A DNA stretch of 64,000 nt from Allomyces macrogynus ATCC 38327 (Eukaryota; Blastocladiomycota; Blastocladiomycetes; Blastocladiales; Blastocladiaceae). The position numbers and the translations under genes are program-made. The stretch covers positions 258,681 through 322,680 of the forward strand of contig GG745339.1 of the NCBI GenBank assembly GCA_000151295.1, read 5' to 3'. Below the pieces are notes generated by a model. It had not been told where the DNA came from and ran no database searches. It worked only from the letters and a program-made list of their open reading frames with translations. Shown here one piece after another: positions 44,880 through 56,167 of this stretch. Position 1 is the first letter of the stretch. Every line of letters begins with the position of its first letter.

Positions 44880-46857
44880 ATGGCCATGTACTCTCGAACC
44901 GCCGTTGCCAACTTGCTTTGCGCCTCGACCGCGTCGCTGGCCCGCACGCCGTTGGCGGCCCCGCGGCTGCTTCTCCCTGCTGTCCGCTCGCTGCACGCTT
45001 CCGGTATTGCTTGTCCGACGCTTTGCAACGGCTTTTGCGCCCTCGGTCCCTGATTGTGCGTTCTGTTACCGACACCGCAGCCGCAACCATGGCCCCTCGC
45101 AAGCGCAAGGTCTTCACGTACGAGAACCTCAACCCGCACGTCAAGCAGGCCGAGTACGCCGTGCGCGGCGAGCTCGCGATCCGTGCCGAGGCCCTGCGCA
45201 AGGTCGGTTTTTTTGTCCCGCTCTAAGTCCACGAATTGGATACGGAACTGACCCGATCATGTGTCTGTGTAGACGCTCGACTCGGATCAAGCGTCGACGC
45301 TGTCGTTCGACAAGATTGTCAACTGCAACAGTACGTATAGTCACGGCAAAATCCGGAAGATGAGCGCCATGGGATAAGGACTGATGCTCTTGTGGCCCCT
45401 CCACCAGTCGGCAACCCGCAGCAGCTCGGTCAACAACCCATCACGTTCCTGCGCCAAGTCTCGTCGCTGCTCGAATATCCGGCGCTCCTCGACGACCGCA
45501 ACCGCGATGCCGCGCTCAAGCTGTTCCCGGCCGATGCGATCGACCGTGCCAAGACCATGTCCAAGGCGATTGGGTCGCTCGGCGCCTACTCGCACTCGAT
45601 GGGGATTCCCGCGATTCGCAACAGCGTGGCCAAGTTTATGGAGCGTGCGTATTTCTCCCCCACCCGTCTTGAGCTCACGGATCGTGGCTGACCGTGGTGT
45701 ATTCCCTTTGTAGAGCGCGACGGCTTCCCGGCCAACCCGGACCACATTTTCCTGACCGCCGGTGCGTCACCCGGCGTGCAGACGATCCTGCAGGCGCTGA
45801 TCGCGCACGACCAAGTGGGTGTCCTCGTGCCGATCCCGCAGTACCCGCTCTACACGGCGGCCATTTCGCTGTGCAACGGCCGCGCTGTGCCCTACTACCT
45901 CGACGAAGAGGGCGCTTGGACGATGCGCGCTGACGAAGTGCGCCGCGCGATTGCCGAGGCGCGCAACGGTGGCACCGACGTGCGCGCGTTGTGCGTGATC
46001 AACCCGGGCAACCCGACGGGCAATGTGCTCAGTAAGGCCGATATGGAGGCGATCATCAAGCTGTGCCACAAGGAAGGGCTCTTGTTGATGGCCGACGAGG
46101 TCTACCAGACGAATGTCTACTACCCGAAGGAGCAGCCGTGGTACTCGTTCAAGCACGTGTTGTGCTCGATGGGTGGGGATGTCGCCAAGGAGGTGGAGCT
46201 TGTCTCGTTCCATTCGATTTCCAAGGGGATGATTGGCGAGTGTGGGCGCCGTGGCGGGTACTTTGAGGTCGTCAACGTCGATCCGCGCACGATCGAGGAG
46301 CTTTACAAGATTGCCTCCATTTCGCTGTGCCCGAACGTGCAGGGGCAGGTCGCGGTATGTGTTCTTTTGCGCCATTTCAGCACAGACAACACAGACGCAA
46401 ACTCACTCTCTTGCTTCTCCACCCCGAATTCCAGGTCGACATCATGGTCAACCCGCCGCAGGCCGGGTCCGAGTCGTACGACTTGTACAACACAGAAATG
46501 ACGCACCTTTACGAATCGCTCAAACGTCGTGCCGAAAAGGTGGCCGCGGCTCTCAACCAGCTCGAGGGCGTGCAGTGCAACCGCGCCGACGGCGCCATGT
46601 ACCTGTTCCCGAAGATTACGCTGCCGCAACGCGCGATCGAGGCGGCCGAGGAGGCTGGCAAGGAGCCCGATGCGTTCTACACGCTGGCCCTGCTTGACGC
46701 GACGGGTGTCTGCACGGTGCCCGGGTCCGGGTTCCTGCAGCGGCCGGGCACGTTCCATTTCCGGTCGACGTTCTTGCCGCCGGAGGACGAGCTGGATGGG
46801 TTTATTGCCCGGTTGTCCAAGTTCCACAAGGAGTTCTTTGACAAGTACCGCGGTTGA
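44880..46857 (+). CDS. ALT1: Alanine aminotransferase, with spliced mitochondrial presequence exon
   Basis: Six exons in phase: 44880..45003, 45081..45202, 45273..45330, 45408..45644, 45714..46354, 46435..46857 (534 residues). Exon 1 encodes MAMYSRTAVANLLCASTASL and LPAVRSLHAS, an Arg/Ser/Leu-rich matrix-targeting peptide. Exon 2 begins just before a second ATG (45089, MAPRKRKVFTYENLNPHVK), where a cytosolic form would start. Core motifs: IGNPQQLGQQPITFLRQV, YSHSMGIPAIR, RDGFPANPDHIFLTAGAS, INPGNPTGNVLS, ADEVYQTNVY and the PLP-lysine loop SFHSISKGMIGECGRRGGYF. It interconverts alanine plus 2-oxoglutarate with pyruvate plus glutamate. The family is certain; dual targeting from the two starts is inferred. 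Confidence 0.95.
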
Positions 46858-46992
46858 GTGCGCGCGAGTGGAGTGGTGGGGTGCGGATGTAACATTATGA
46901 AATCGTTGGACTTGCATGTTTGTTCCTGGAAGGTCGCAAACTCGTCAGCTACAAACAATCAATCACAAAACGACGAGCACATCTATTAAATT

Positions 46993-48286
46993 TCACTCGG
47001 CCATCTGCCAAATCCGCACGACCCCGTCATCGCCGCACGTGGCCAACAAGTGCGCCAGCGCCGGGTGCGGGTTCCATGCGACGCAGTTCACGTCGCACTC
47101 GCCGTGTGGCCGCTCCAGCACATGACGCCGCACCAATCCCAACCCGGTCCATTCCCAGATAATCACCTTGTTGTCTCCGGCCGCCGACGCGATCCATGGC
47201 CGGTGCTTGTTCCATGCGACCGAGTAGATGGGGCGCGTGTGCGCATTCGACACGGTGGTCAGCGGGTGAATCGACTCGGCCGAGTCGTACTGCCACACGC
47301 GCAGAGAAAGGTCGTCGGAGCAGGTCACTACGGAGCCAAAGGTCAACCAAAGGTCAGCGCAGTCCTCGTACCAAAGGACAGCACAGTCGTCGGATTCGTT
47401 TGGGTCCGAGGGTGGAGCGTACCGAAATGGTGGCCCTCGCGGTCAAAATCGATGCCCCAGACGGTCGATTCGTGACCCTGCACGACTCTGGTGCAGTACC
47501 AGTCGTCGTGGTCGTCCTTCCAGAACCGGATCGTGTCGTCGTAGGAGACGGAAGCGAGCACTTCCTCGGTCGGGTGCCACTTCACCATTTTCACGTCCTG
47601 TGTGTGCTCTTGCAGCACGCTCAGGCACTCAAAGTCGCTGTCCTCGAGAACTAGCCAAGCAAACATGAGGGATCGAAATTCGCGAGAGCGAGGCACAACG
47701 TGCACAGCGTACAGGCGCGTACCTTCCCAGATCCAAACGGACTTGTCGCGCGAACAGGTGGCGAGCAACCCGCCGTCGGCGCTCCATGCGACCGCCTTGG
47801 CCTCGTTCTCGTGGCCCTCGAGCGTGGCCGCGTAGTCGTACTCGAGCTCTACGCGCCGCCATCACCACGATCAGCACACCAATTCCAGTGCACCACACAA
47901 ACCAGACACAATGCGACCGCACCTGACTCCTTGGCTGACGGATCCTTATCCCAAATCCCAATCGTTGCATCAAACGATGCCGTCGCCAACACATTCCCGT
48001 TGGGCGCAAACGCGACCGACCGAACCGTGCGTTTGTGCCCGCCGTCGAGCAACGACTTGCAGTCCCACGCGTGCGGTTGGAGCGTGGAGGCGCCAGATTT
48101 GGCCGAGGACAGGACTTGAGCGTTGACGGGACCCCAGATGCGCACGGTCTTGTCGCTGCTACTCGAGGCGAGCAGCGTCCCCGATGGATGCCACGACAGT
48201 GACCAGACGGGTTCGGCGTGGCCCTTAAGCTCGGCAATCAGCTGGGGAGCGCCGCGCGCGGGTTTGCTGGCGGTTGCTTGGTTCAT
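46993..48286 (-). CDS. CIA1: CIA1/CIAO1, WD40 protein of cytosolic iron-sulfur assembly
   Basis: Four exons in phase: 47923..48286, 47723..47848, 47423..47650, 46993..47327 (350 residues). Seven WD blades are visible: [20 protein letters not shown] with [24 protein letters not shown] with [26 protein letters not shown] with [37 protein letters not shown] with [24 protein letters not shown]; and [22 protein letters not shown] with RIWQ. The VWIWE, [16 protein letters not shown] and KMVKWHP patterns are specific to Ciao1. It docks the CIA targeting complex with Met18/Mms19 and Cia2 to hand Fe-S clusters to DNA and translation enzymes. Full-length and undamaged. Confidence 0.95.
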
Positions 48287-48524
48287 GGAGGTGGTTGATG
48301 ATGGGTTGCCGGACGGGTCGCGATTGACGGTATGGAGGAAGGGATATGAAATTAACATTGAAGAGGTGCTGTCAGCGTGCAATCTCCATCGATTCAGACG
48401 CACGTGCTCGCGATGAACCATTTGTCGCTCTCGCATTCTATTCGGTTTGCTGGCCGGTTCGCAAACCGCGAGCCAAGCTGCTCATCGTCCAACCCCCAAC
48501 CCCGGCACAACGACTTGCCGCAAC

Positions 48525-49899
48525 ATGTCCTCCAGCACCGACCACGATGCCTTGCCGGCCAGCGACGCGCCCGTGTCCGACTCGTCGTCCGCACCACCGG
48601 CCGCACCATCAACGGCCGCGACCACCGCGGCCAAACCCATGTTCAAGAAAAAGACGACTGCGCGTGGCAACCGCAAATTCCGAACGCGCAACGACGACTC
48701 TAACGACGATGACACGAGCTCCTCCGCACCCGACGCCTCTGGAGAAAACGGCGACGACGAACCCGTCACGAGCATCCTGTCAGACATCAAGGAGGCGAGG
48801 AAAGTGCGCGCCAAGCCGCGCGGCATCGACGTCGAGACGCTGCTCAAGCCGGTATCGGCCGACGTGGGTGCCGCGAGTGGGGGGAAGGGGAACACGTCGG
48901 ATATCACCAAGCTGCACACGATCACGCACGGTGGACTGATGGATATGAGCAAGTGCGTGGTTAAGATTTCAGTGTGCTGGTGCGACTGGTGGGTGGTTCT
49001 TGTCTGACTGGTGGTTGAAAATAGAGAAAAAGATGGGTACCTCACGTCGTTTACGGGAACCAACAAGACGCTCGATGCGACAAAGCACATGTGCGTGCCC
49101 TCCACCCTTTTTGTCCACCGGCAACTTTGCTTCGGGGCTCACCAATCATTTTTCATCTCAGGGAGCGTTTCATCGAGCAAGAAATGGCCAAGAAGCGCGG
49201 CAAGGTCACTGACGAACCGCAGGCGGAAAAGCCCAAGGCCGTGTCCTACGAGGACGAGCTCTTTGAGATCCCCGAACACCTGCGCATCGCGGCGCCCGAA
49301 GTCAAGGAGGGCAACGTCACGGCCTCCGCGGCCATGCTCACGGCGATTCCCGAAGTCGACTTGGGTCAACAGTACGCGCGCCTTTTCTCGTCTCTGACCT
49401 GCACTTCCTCGAGCGCAACGTCTAACAGCCCTTTCTCCACCGTAGAGCCCGAGTCAAGGCTCTCGAAAAAGCCGACCAGTTTCGGTCGACCATGCACCAA
49501 CTGCACCAAAGCGGCGGTGCCCTCCCCGCCGATTTTGACGAGGGCGACCTGACGCCCGACCAAGCGCGCGACTTGGCCTTTTCGCACAACCCGTTTCCGA
49601 GCATGCGGTGGCGCATTTCGCGGCGCACGCGCGAGACCCTGTTTGATCTCCATGCTGCGCAGGATATCTTGCATGAGACGGCGCGTGGGGGACGGCGTGG
49701 GAGTGGTGGGATTGTCACGAATGACGAGACGTTGCGCCAGCAACTCGAAGCAGATGCGCGGTTGGCGGAGGGGAGCTCATCGGCGGGACCGCGCGGGAGG
49801 GGGTACGCGTCGGCAGCGGAAGTGGTCGCGTCGCGGTTCCTGAGGGGTGGGGCGGACGTGGTCACGCCGCCGGATGCGAAGCGGCCGCGGTTGGCGTGA
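48525..49899 (+). CDS. TLS1: TLS1/C9orf78 (Hep59) splicing-associated protein
   Basis: Four exons in phase: 48525..48952, 49025..49090, 49162..49371, 49446..49899 (385 residues). Family marks: basic FKKKTTARGNRKFRTR near the start (family FRRRR), ITHGGLMDMSK, GYLTSFTGTNKTLDATKHM, RFIEQEMAKKRG, YEDELFEIPEHLRI and the signature AIPEVDLGQQ (family GIPEVDLG). After that the C-terminal region has NPFPSMRWRISRRTRETLFD and a disordered tail ending DAKRPRLA. In fission yeast Tls1 binds Brr2 and affects splicing of shelterin transcripts; human C9orf78 also binds BRR2. Divergent from CIA1, 239 bp between starts. Confidence 0.88.
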
Positions 49900-50082
49900 T
49901 GTGTCGATGGCGAAGGGTGGAGAGGGAGCACCTTGTACAGTTCATTCTCAAATCGTGCATTCGGTGGTGTGATTCTCCGGTGGAACAGAGGTTGACGCGC
50001 GCGAAAGATTGTGCAGGGGAGAGACCTTGAACACGATACACAGCTTAAAATACTGCCGACAACGACACACAAAACCATCCGT

Positions 50083-51926
50083 TTACGCGGTCCACTTGAG
50101 CCCGACCTTATCCTGCACCTCCGTGCACCGGTCGAGGATCGCGCGCACATGCTCACGCACGCCAATCTTACCCGCGCCAACCTGCATTTCCAGGTTCGTG
50201 ATCGGCGCCGTCAACGACGACGAGACGCCCGCGACCGTGGTCGCGTTACGGCGCATCGCATTCAATTCCTGGATCCCCTCGGCGACCAGCGACCGCAGCG
50301 GCCAGTGCTCGGCAAACCACTGCTCGACAGCCTCGCGCGACTCAAACGCGAAGTCGCCGACCGACGACTCCTCGCCACGCACGACGCGGCGCACATCTTC
50401 CTCGGCGGGCATCGCCAAGAACCGGTGCGGGTACTGGTCGTACGACGTCGAACGGAGCAGCGGGACCGGCGCGTGTTCCGGCGGCGGGAGCAGCAGCGCG
50501 TCCATTTCGGCCGTCGACAGGTTACCCGACTTCCACTGCGGCTGCGTCGGCGGCTTGGTGAACAACTTGGCGGTGACCCCCTCGACAAAATCCGGGTGCA
50601 TCATAATGTTGTTCACGAGAGTCCACTCAAACTGGAACGCCGACGCGATGTCGAGCGTCTTGCCCCTGCGCACTTGACGCAGCGTCAGGTGCAGCGACAA
50701 AGGCGACATGGCCTGCAAAGTCGCGAGCGTCTTCTTGGCAAATTCCGACTCGTGCGCCTCAAGCGCAGCCATGATTTCCGCGACCGTGTCGTACTTGAAG
50801 CACGCGTCAATGATCGGGCGGTTGGCCTGCAAAGCGGCTGACGGCTGCGGCGCCTCAGCGAATTCCTCGATCGCCGCGTTCACCACACCCCAGTCGGAGA
50901 CTTCCAGCTCGCACAGACGGTCGGTCAGGGCAGGGATCCGTTCCGACGGGACGTAGTGCGTACCGATCCGCGCGGTGACCACGTCAGAACCAAGCAGGCG
51001 GTCGCCCGTCAAGGCGAGGTACGTGCCGAGCTCGCCGTCAAGACGGGGGAGGAAGAACGTGCCGCCAACGTCAGGGAAGAGACCAATGGCCGTTTCGGGC
51101 ATGGCGAAGATGGTCTTTTCGGTTGCGACACGGAAAGGGGCGTGCACCGAGATGCCGACACCGCCGCCCACTACAAAGACGCGATTCGCAAGGGTCAGTG
51201 GTGATCGAAGACGATCGCGCCAAGGAATCCCACAGGGTGGAGCGTACTCGTGATGCCGTCAATGAGGGCCACAAACGGCTTGGGCGTCGTGCCAATGTAG
51301 TGGTTGAGCTGGTACTCTTCCTTCATGAACACGGCCGCCTCGGCGGGCTTGCCGTCCTTGATCTTGTCGACGAGCGCTATTCGCGGTGCAGAAACAGGTC
51401 GGTCAGCACGACGGAATTGGCGCAATGCGCCGCTGATTTGATTGAGCGTACTCTTGACGTCGCCGCCAGCGCAAAACGCCTTGGGGTGGTCGCTCTTAAG
51501 AATAATCACGTTGCACATGTCGGACGCCTCCCACGCCTACGCAACGTGACCCATCGGAACGGTAAGCAGCTTGTCCACCCAAGGTCTTGTTTGTCGAACA
51601 ATCGAACACACCATGAGCTGCGGGGTCATGGTGCGGATCATTTCGACATTGAGAGCGTTGAAGCTCGCGGGCCGGTTGAGCGTGAAGATGCGCCCGCCCA
51701 GACTCTTGCGCTGCAGCACCTCGAGCGTGCTCGGCTGCGACTGGGGGGCCTGCGCCGCCACGGTCGTGGAGAACTACGGGATCAAATCATCGTGGGGATT
51801 ATGGTTGAGCTGGGCTGGTCGAGGATTTGCAGATTCGCGGGGCCGATTGAAGCTCACCGTGCGCGCGGACGGGGCACGCAGCGAGCGCGCCAAGTTGAGA
51901 ACTCGCATCATGCTGCGGGTCGTCAT
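50083..51926 (-). CDS. EHD3: 3-hydroxyisobutyryl-CoA hydrolase (HIBCH/Ehd3), mitochondrial
   Basis: Five exons in phase: 51858..51926, 51612..51773, 51452..51536, 51248..51376, 50083..51170 (510 residues). Exon 1 is the presequence MTTRSMMRVLNLARSLRAP. Crotonase-fold marks: GGRIFTLNRPASFNALNVEM, NVIILKSDHPKAFCAGGDV, the HIBCH-specific EEYQLNHYIGTTPKPFVALIDG, then MGGGVGIS and oxyanion/catalytic region AMPETAIGLFPDVGGTFFLPRL (E of PETAIG and D of PDVGG), followed by the C-terminal HIBCH extension. The acid residues and the GGGVGIS loop are intact. It hydrolyses 3-hydroxyisobutyryl-CoA in valine catabolism. The yeast homologue Ehd3 is also reported with the mitoribosome. Divergent from the PATROL1-like gene, 304 bp between starts. 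Confidence 0.95.
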
Positions 51927-52230
51927 TTTCGAAGGTGTCGCGAGCGTCGCTGGTCGGAGCCGTTGACGATTCCACTTGCGGATTCCAGCCGTTCCAACGA
52001 GGAGCGGACGCTGCCGCGACCCGACTGTCCATGTGGCACGTGATGGCTTCAAATTGTCGCAAATCAAGTTCATTCACCTTCATTTTGGCATCATCTTGCG
52101 TCCGGCCCTTGGGGGTGCACAAGACGACAACTGCAGTTGCACCGACAACCAAGGCCGAGTCTCGCCACTTGCTGCAAGTCGACGGGCGCGCGGGGAAACT
52201 TCCGCTGTGCCGAAGCGATCAGGGCGCGCG

Positions 52231-55200
52231 ATGCCCGACGTTGCCGTACCAGAGCCGACGGGATCGAGCGAGAACGGCAGCAAACCAGATGTGCCCGGTT
52301 TGCCGCGTCCAGTCGCCGATAATGAGCCCAAAAAATCCGAGATCAACACGGGCGTGCTGAATGAAGGCAGCCGTAGGTCGGTCAGCTCTGTGCGCATCGG
52401 CTGAAAGATCACCGACTGACGTTGCAAGAATAGACCCACGGCAGCGCACGACCACGCCGCTCGCGCAAGACAGCTCGAGCACGACAAGGAGCAGCTCGTC
52501 GCGTGCTTGCTGGAAGGTGCCCGGGCGCGCCAGGCCTTGTCTCTTCCCGATGGAATCACGACGCTCGACCAGTACGACGCGTCGGCAACCCCCGTCGTGA
52601 TCTCGTGGAGATCTTCTCTGAACTGCTGTTGTGTTTGGATAGACTTGATCTGGTGCAGGTCAACGTCGGTGCTCTCCTCGCGCAGTTGAGAAGCAGCGAG
52701 GGTCGCGTCGTTGTTCCAACCGACTGGGTACGCCGTTCTCACGAGCCCTGCAAGGCGACGCCAGCAGCCCCAATCGCTGCGACTCTTGCACCGCTTCGTC
52801 ACCGGCCCGCACCTCCGCTTCCACCGCGAAAACCGTTGGTGGAGCCGCCCAGTTCGACGGTTCCATTACTCGGCTTGGACCATGGGCCTCATGTGCCAGC
52901 ATCCGCACCCGCTCCCGCTCCCGTTCCCGCTCCTGCGCCGGCACCTGTACCTGCGAACCTCGCTCCGATTCCTGTCCGCCAGCCGCAGCCACAGTCCGTC
53001 CCGCCGTCGCCTCGGACATTGGAACTGCCGCGCTCTCCACTACCGCTCGTGTTCCGCGACCATCTCTGGGTCGATCCGGTCCAGTTCGTGTACCCGACGT
53101 TCCGCGAACAGGCGCGCGTGGATCTCGGGACCCGGTTTGGCCACCGCTGGCCGTTCTCGACATTTGCCTCGCACCCGCTCTCGCTCGATCACCTGAACCA
53201 GGCCGCGTTTGAAGTGCTCATGTTTGCGACGCGGCACCATGCACGCACGTCGCTCACGATGCGCGTCGTCATGGACCATTTCCGCCCGCTGCTCGACGTG
53301 AGCCTCAGACGGCACAGATTGACCGAGGATCTCGTGCTCGATATCGCTCGTTCCGACCGGGCGTGTGCGGACTTGACGGCGTTCCGCGTCGCGCTCCTGG
53401 CTACCGCCGACCCGCACGTGTTTGCGTCGGGTGTGGAAGAGTCGGATTGGCGCCGCCGACAAGTCGATACGCTGCTGAATGACGTGGGGTTCGCGCTGGT
53501 TCACCAACCGCCCGAGTGGAACGACCTAGTGCAGGTGCTCGATGCGGCTTGTGTTTTGCCGATTGACCAGGGCCGCGCCGGGGCGCTTCTCGAGTCGATC
53601 CAAGACCCGCACCGCCTCCGATCTGCGAACCATTACGCCCGCACTATTCTCTACGAGCGGCTTCTCGCGTGCTGCGTCGACCTGAACGAACCCTGGCACA
53701 TGTTGACCTCTGACGCCAACGTTACGGCTGTCCTCACCGAAGCCAAGTCAGCGCTCGGCATCACCGATGTCGCGCACCATTACGCGTCGGCCAAGGTCTT
53801 CTACACCGAGTACTGCAAGCATGGGTGCGTGGAGGCACTCGACGTGGCGCACCGCGAGCTGCACGATGCGTTGTCCATGGACGCGTCAATCGAGGTGAGT
53901 TACGTGGGCCAGCTGACGCTCGTAGAACTCGAGTCGTGCCTGCAGCGCACGATTTCGTCTTTGCACGCGTGGCCCATGTCCCGCATGCCCGATTTCGACT
54001 TGCTCGCGGCGTTGCTCGACGAGATTGAGAACCCGAGAGCGGTCATGCCGACACGGTTATCGATTGGGATCGCGCTTGACCAGCAGCAGCCGGTGCCGGC
54101 GAACCGGTCCACACTGAGACAGCTCGTCACCGAGTCCAAGAAGCAGCAGTGCGGCAACCTTCGCGCAGACTTGGAGCAAGTGAAGGTCGATGTGCCCGTG
54201 CTCGTCGAGTGTGCTCGGAAGTTGCGGGAGGGTGTCGTGGCCGATTGGACATTGCGATGGCCCATCATGCAGCGGGCCATGTCACCGAGCGCGTGGTCAG
54301 CGGCCATTGTCGATGTGGCGCTCGCGTTCTTGGCGACGGACGTGCTGCATCCGTTGCCCCCGATGCGCGTCGATATGTCACAGGCCGTCGTGGATTTGAT
54401 GAAGGAAGTCGGTACGTTGCTTTGTCACTACTTTCCTGCCGTTTTTGCCTCTCATCGCTTCCTTCTTTTCACTTAGCCGACCTCGAGGCATTGTGCGTCT
54501 CGATCAAGAACGAGATTTTGCCTGCGTATAAGGACAAGGTTAGAGCTCCCACTTGGCCTTCCTCGATGACGCCCACTTACGAATCCCTGTTTCTTGATCG
54601 TAGCCGCTCCGCTCGCTCGGCCTCCACACAACCTTCGAGTCCATCACTCTCAGCTGGGTCCGGGGCCAATCCTCGTTCCTGACGCGCATCGCCGAGCGCG
54701 CCTTCTTTGCCGACGACTGGTCGGGTCCGGCCGACGACGTGGTCTTGCACACCGAGTCGATCATCACCGTCTTCAACGGCTTCCACTCTTTTGTGAGCAT
54801 GTTCTTTGCGCTGCCGTTCCTGACGCTCAATGAGCTCGCGATTTTGCCGACGATTGGTGTGCTCCGCGTCGCGCTCGACCGATACTTCAAGCTGTGCGCG
54901 ACGGTTGGGCTGCCGACTATTAACACCGACTTTGCACATGCAGTGGTCGCCGAACCCTCGAATGCGTTGACGATTTCACGCATCCAAGACTCGGTGCGGC
55001 GTGCGTCCTCGGCGTCGAATCTCCTCGGCGTTGTTGGCGGCGGAGGCAGCGGCAGCAGCGGCGCCCCACTCATCCCGCTCGGCCCCGACATCGGCGTCCC
55101 CGAAATGGCGCTGCGCATCAACAACGTCATGTTTGCCGCCGAGCACCTGTCGGACCTGATTGACCTGATCCGCAGCAAGTGCGACGCGCGCGGCCGACTC

Positions 55201-55905
55201 GCACAGTTCCTGTGGCTCAACGTGTGGACACGACACCGCACGGTCCTCGCGCACGTCATGGACGTGCTCATTAACCGGCTCGTCGCGACACTCGTTTTCC
55301 GGGACCTGCGCTCCGTCTTCGTCGACGCGCTCTACCTGCCCGTCGCGCAGCGCATGACGTTGCGCACGGTCCTCCCACACCTTGACCAAAAGGCCGACCT
55401 CGAGGGATTGCTCGTTCCGGAAATCGCCCCACGTGTAGTCGAGCGGTACGCGGTCCTCGTCCTCGATACGGTCCGCCGCGTGTTCCTGGACCCGACGTCG
55501 GCGCGCGTGTTTCACGAACTCGACTACTCGGCGGTGGTCGATCCCGACCTCGAGGCGCTCGACGCATTTGTGCAGCCGTATTTCGGCGAGTTGGTCCCAA
55601 CGGCGTACGACGCGTTTCTCAAGTGGAAGGAGGCAGTCGCCGTGCTCATGCCGATGCCGCCGCCGATCCTGATTGGAGCCTACGACGCGTTGCTGGATGA
55701 CGCCGAGGGACGGCAGCCGGCGACGGCGGGGACGCTGTCCCGGAATACGGCACCGATGCCGAGTGATCCGGACCATCCGTTGTCGGAACATTTTGTGCGC
55801 GCGATGTTGTGTCACCGGATGGATCCGGCGTGTCGCGCGTATGTCAAGAAGCAGAAGTTGCATCGGGGTGGCGGTGCGCCAGTGCATGCGCGGGCCAAGT
55901 CGTGA
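52231..55905 (+). CDS. Munc13/PATROL1-like (DUF810) membrane-traffic protein
   Basis: Exon 1 52231..52376 and exon 2 from 52434 join in phase 2; the frame shifts by one within a C5 run near 52580; then continuous to 54411, exon 54477..54538, and 54604..55905. About 1,150 residues. An N-terminal coiled-coil-like piece (RARQLEHDKEQLVACLLEGA), a Pro/Ala linker, then a long helical region and a C-terminal MUN/MHD part. The end matches plant PATROL1-type DUF810: VFRDLRSVFVDALYLP, VRRVFLDPTSARVFHELDYS, DLEALDAFVQPYFGEL. No C2 or C1 domains are seen. PATROL1 and Munc13 proteins tether vesicles and prime SNAREs; a role in exocytosis is inferred. The similarity is from memory of conserved motifs and is clearest over the last 300 residues. 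Confidence 0.72.
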
Positions 55906-56167
55906 ATGAGGCCAGGACGGTTCGGGAGCGACTTGACGACGGGATGCGGTGGGAACGGAAATGAACTTGAATTAAAATTGTTGCACGCGCTGCTTGTGAG
56001 GTTCCTTGAACGGGAGCTGAAGCTGATCGGAGCCGAAACTGCAAAATTACAAAAACTGGGTCTCTCAAAGATAAATACATCACACCTTCCACCTTCTCCA
56101 CGCCAAAATAGTGACTCGGCGGCAACCGCCCACCCATTCAATCACCAAAAAGGGAGCGCGGGCACGC

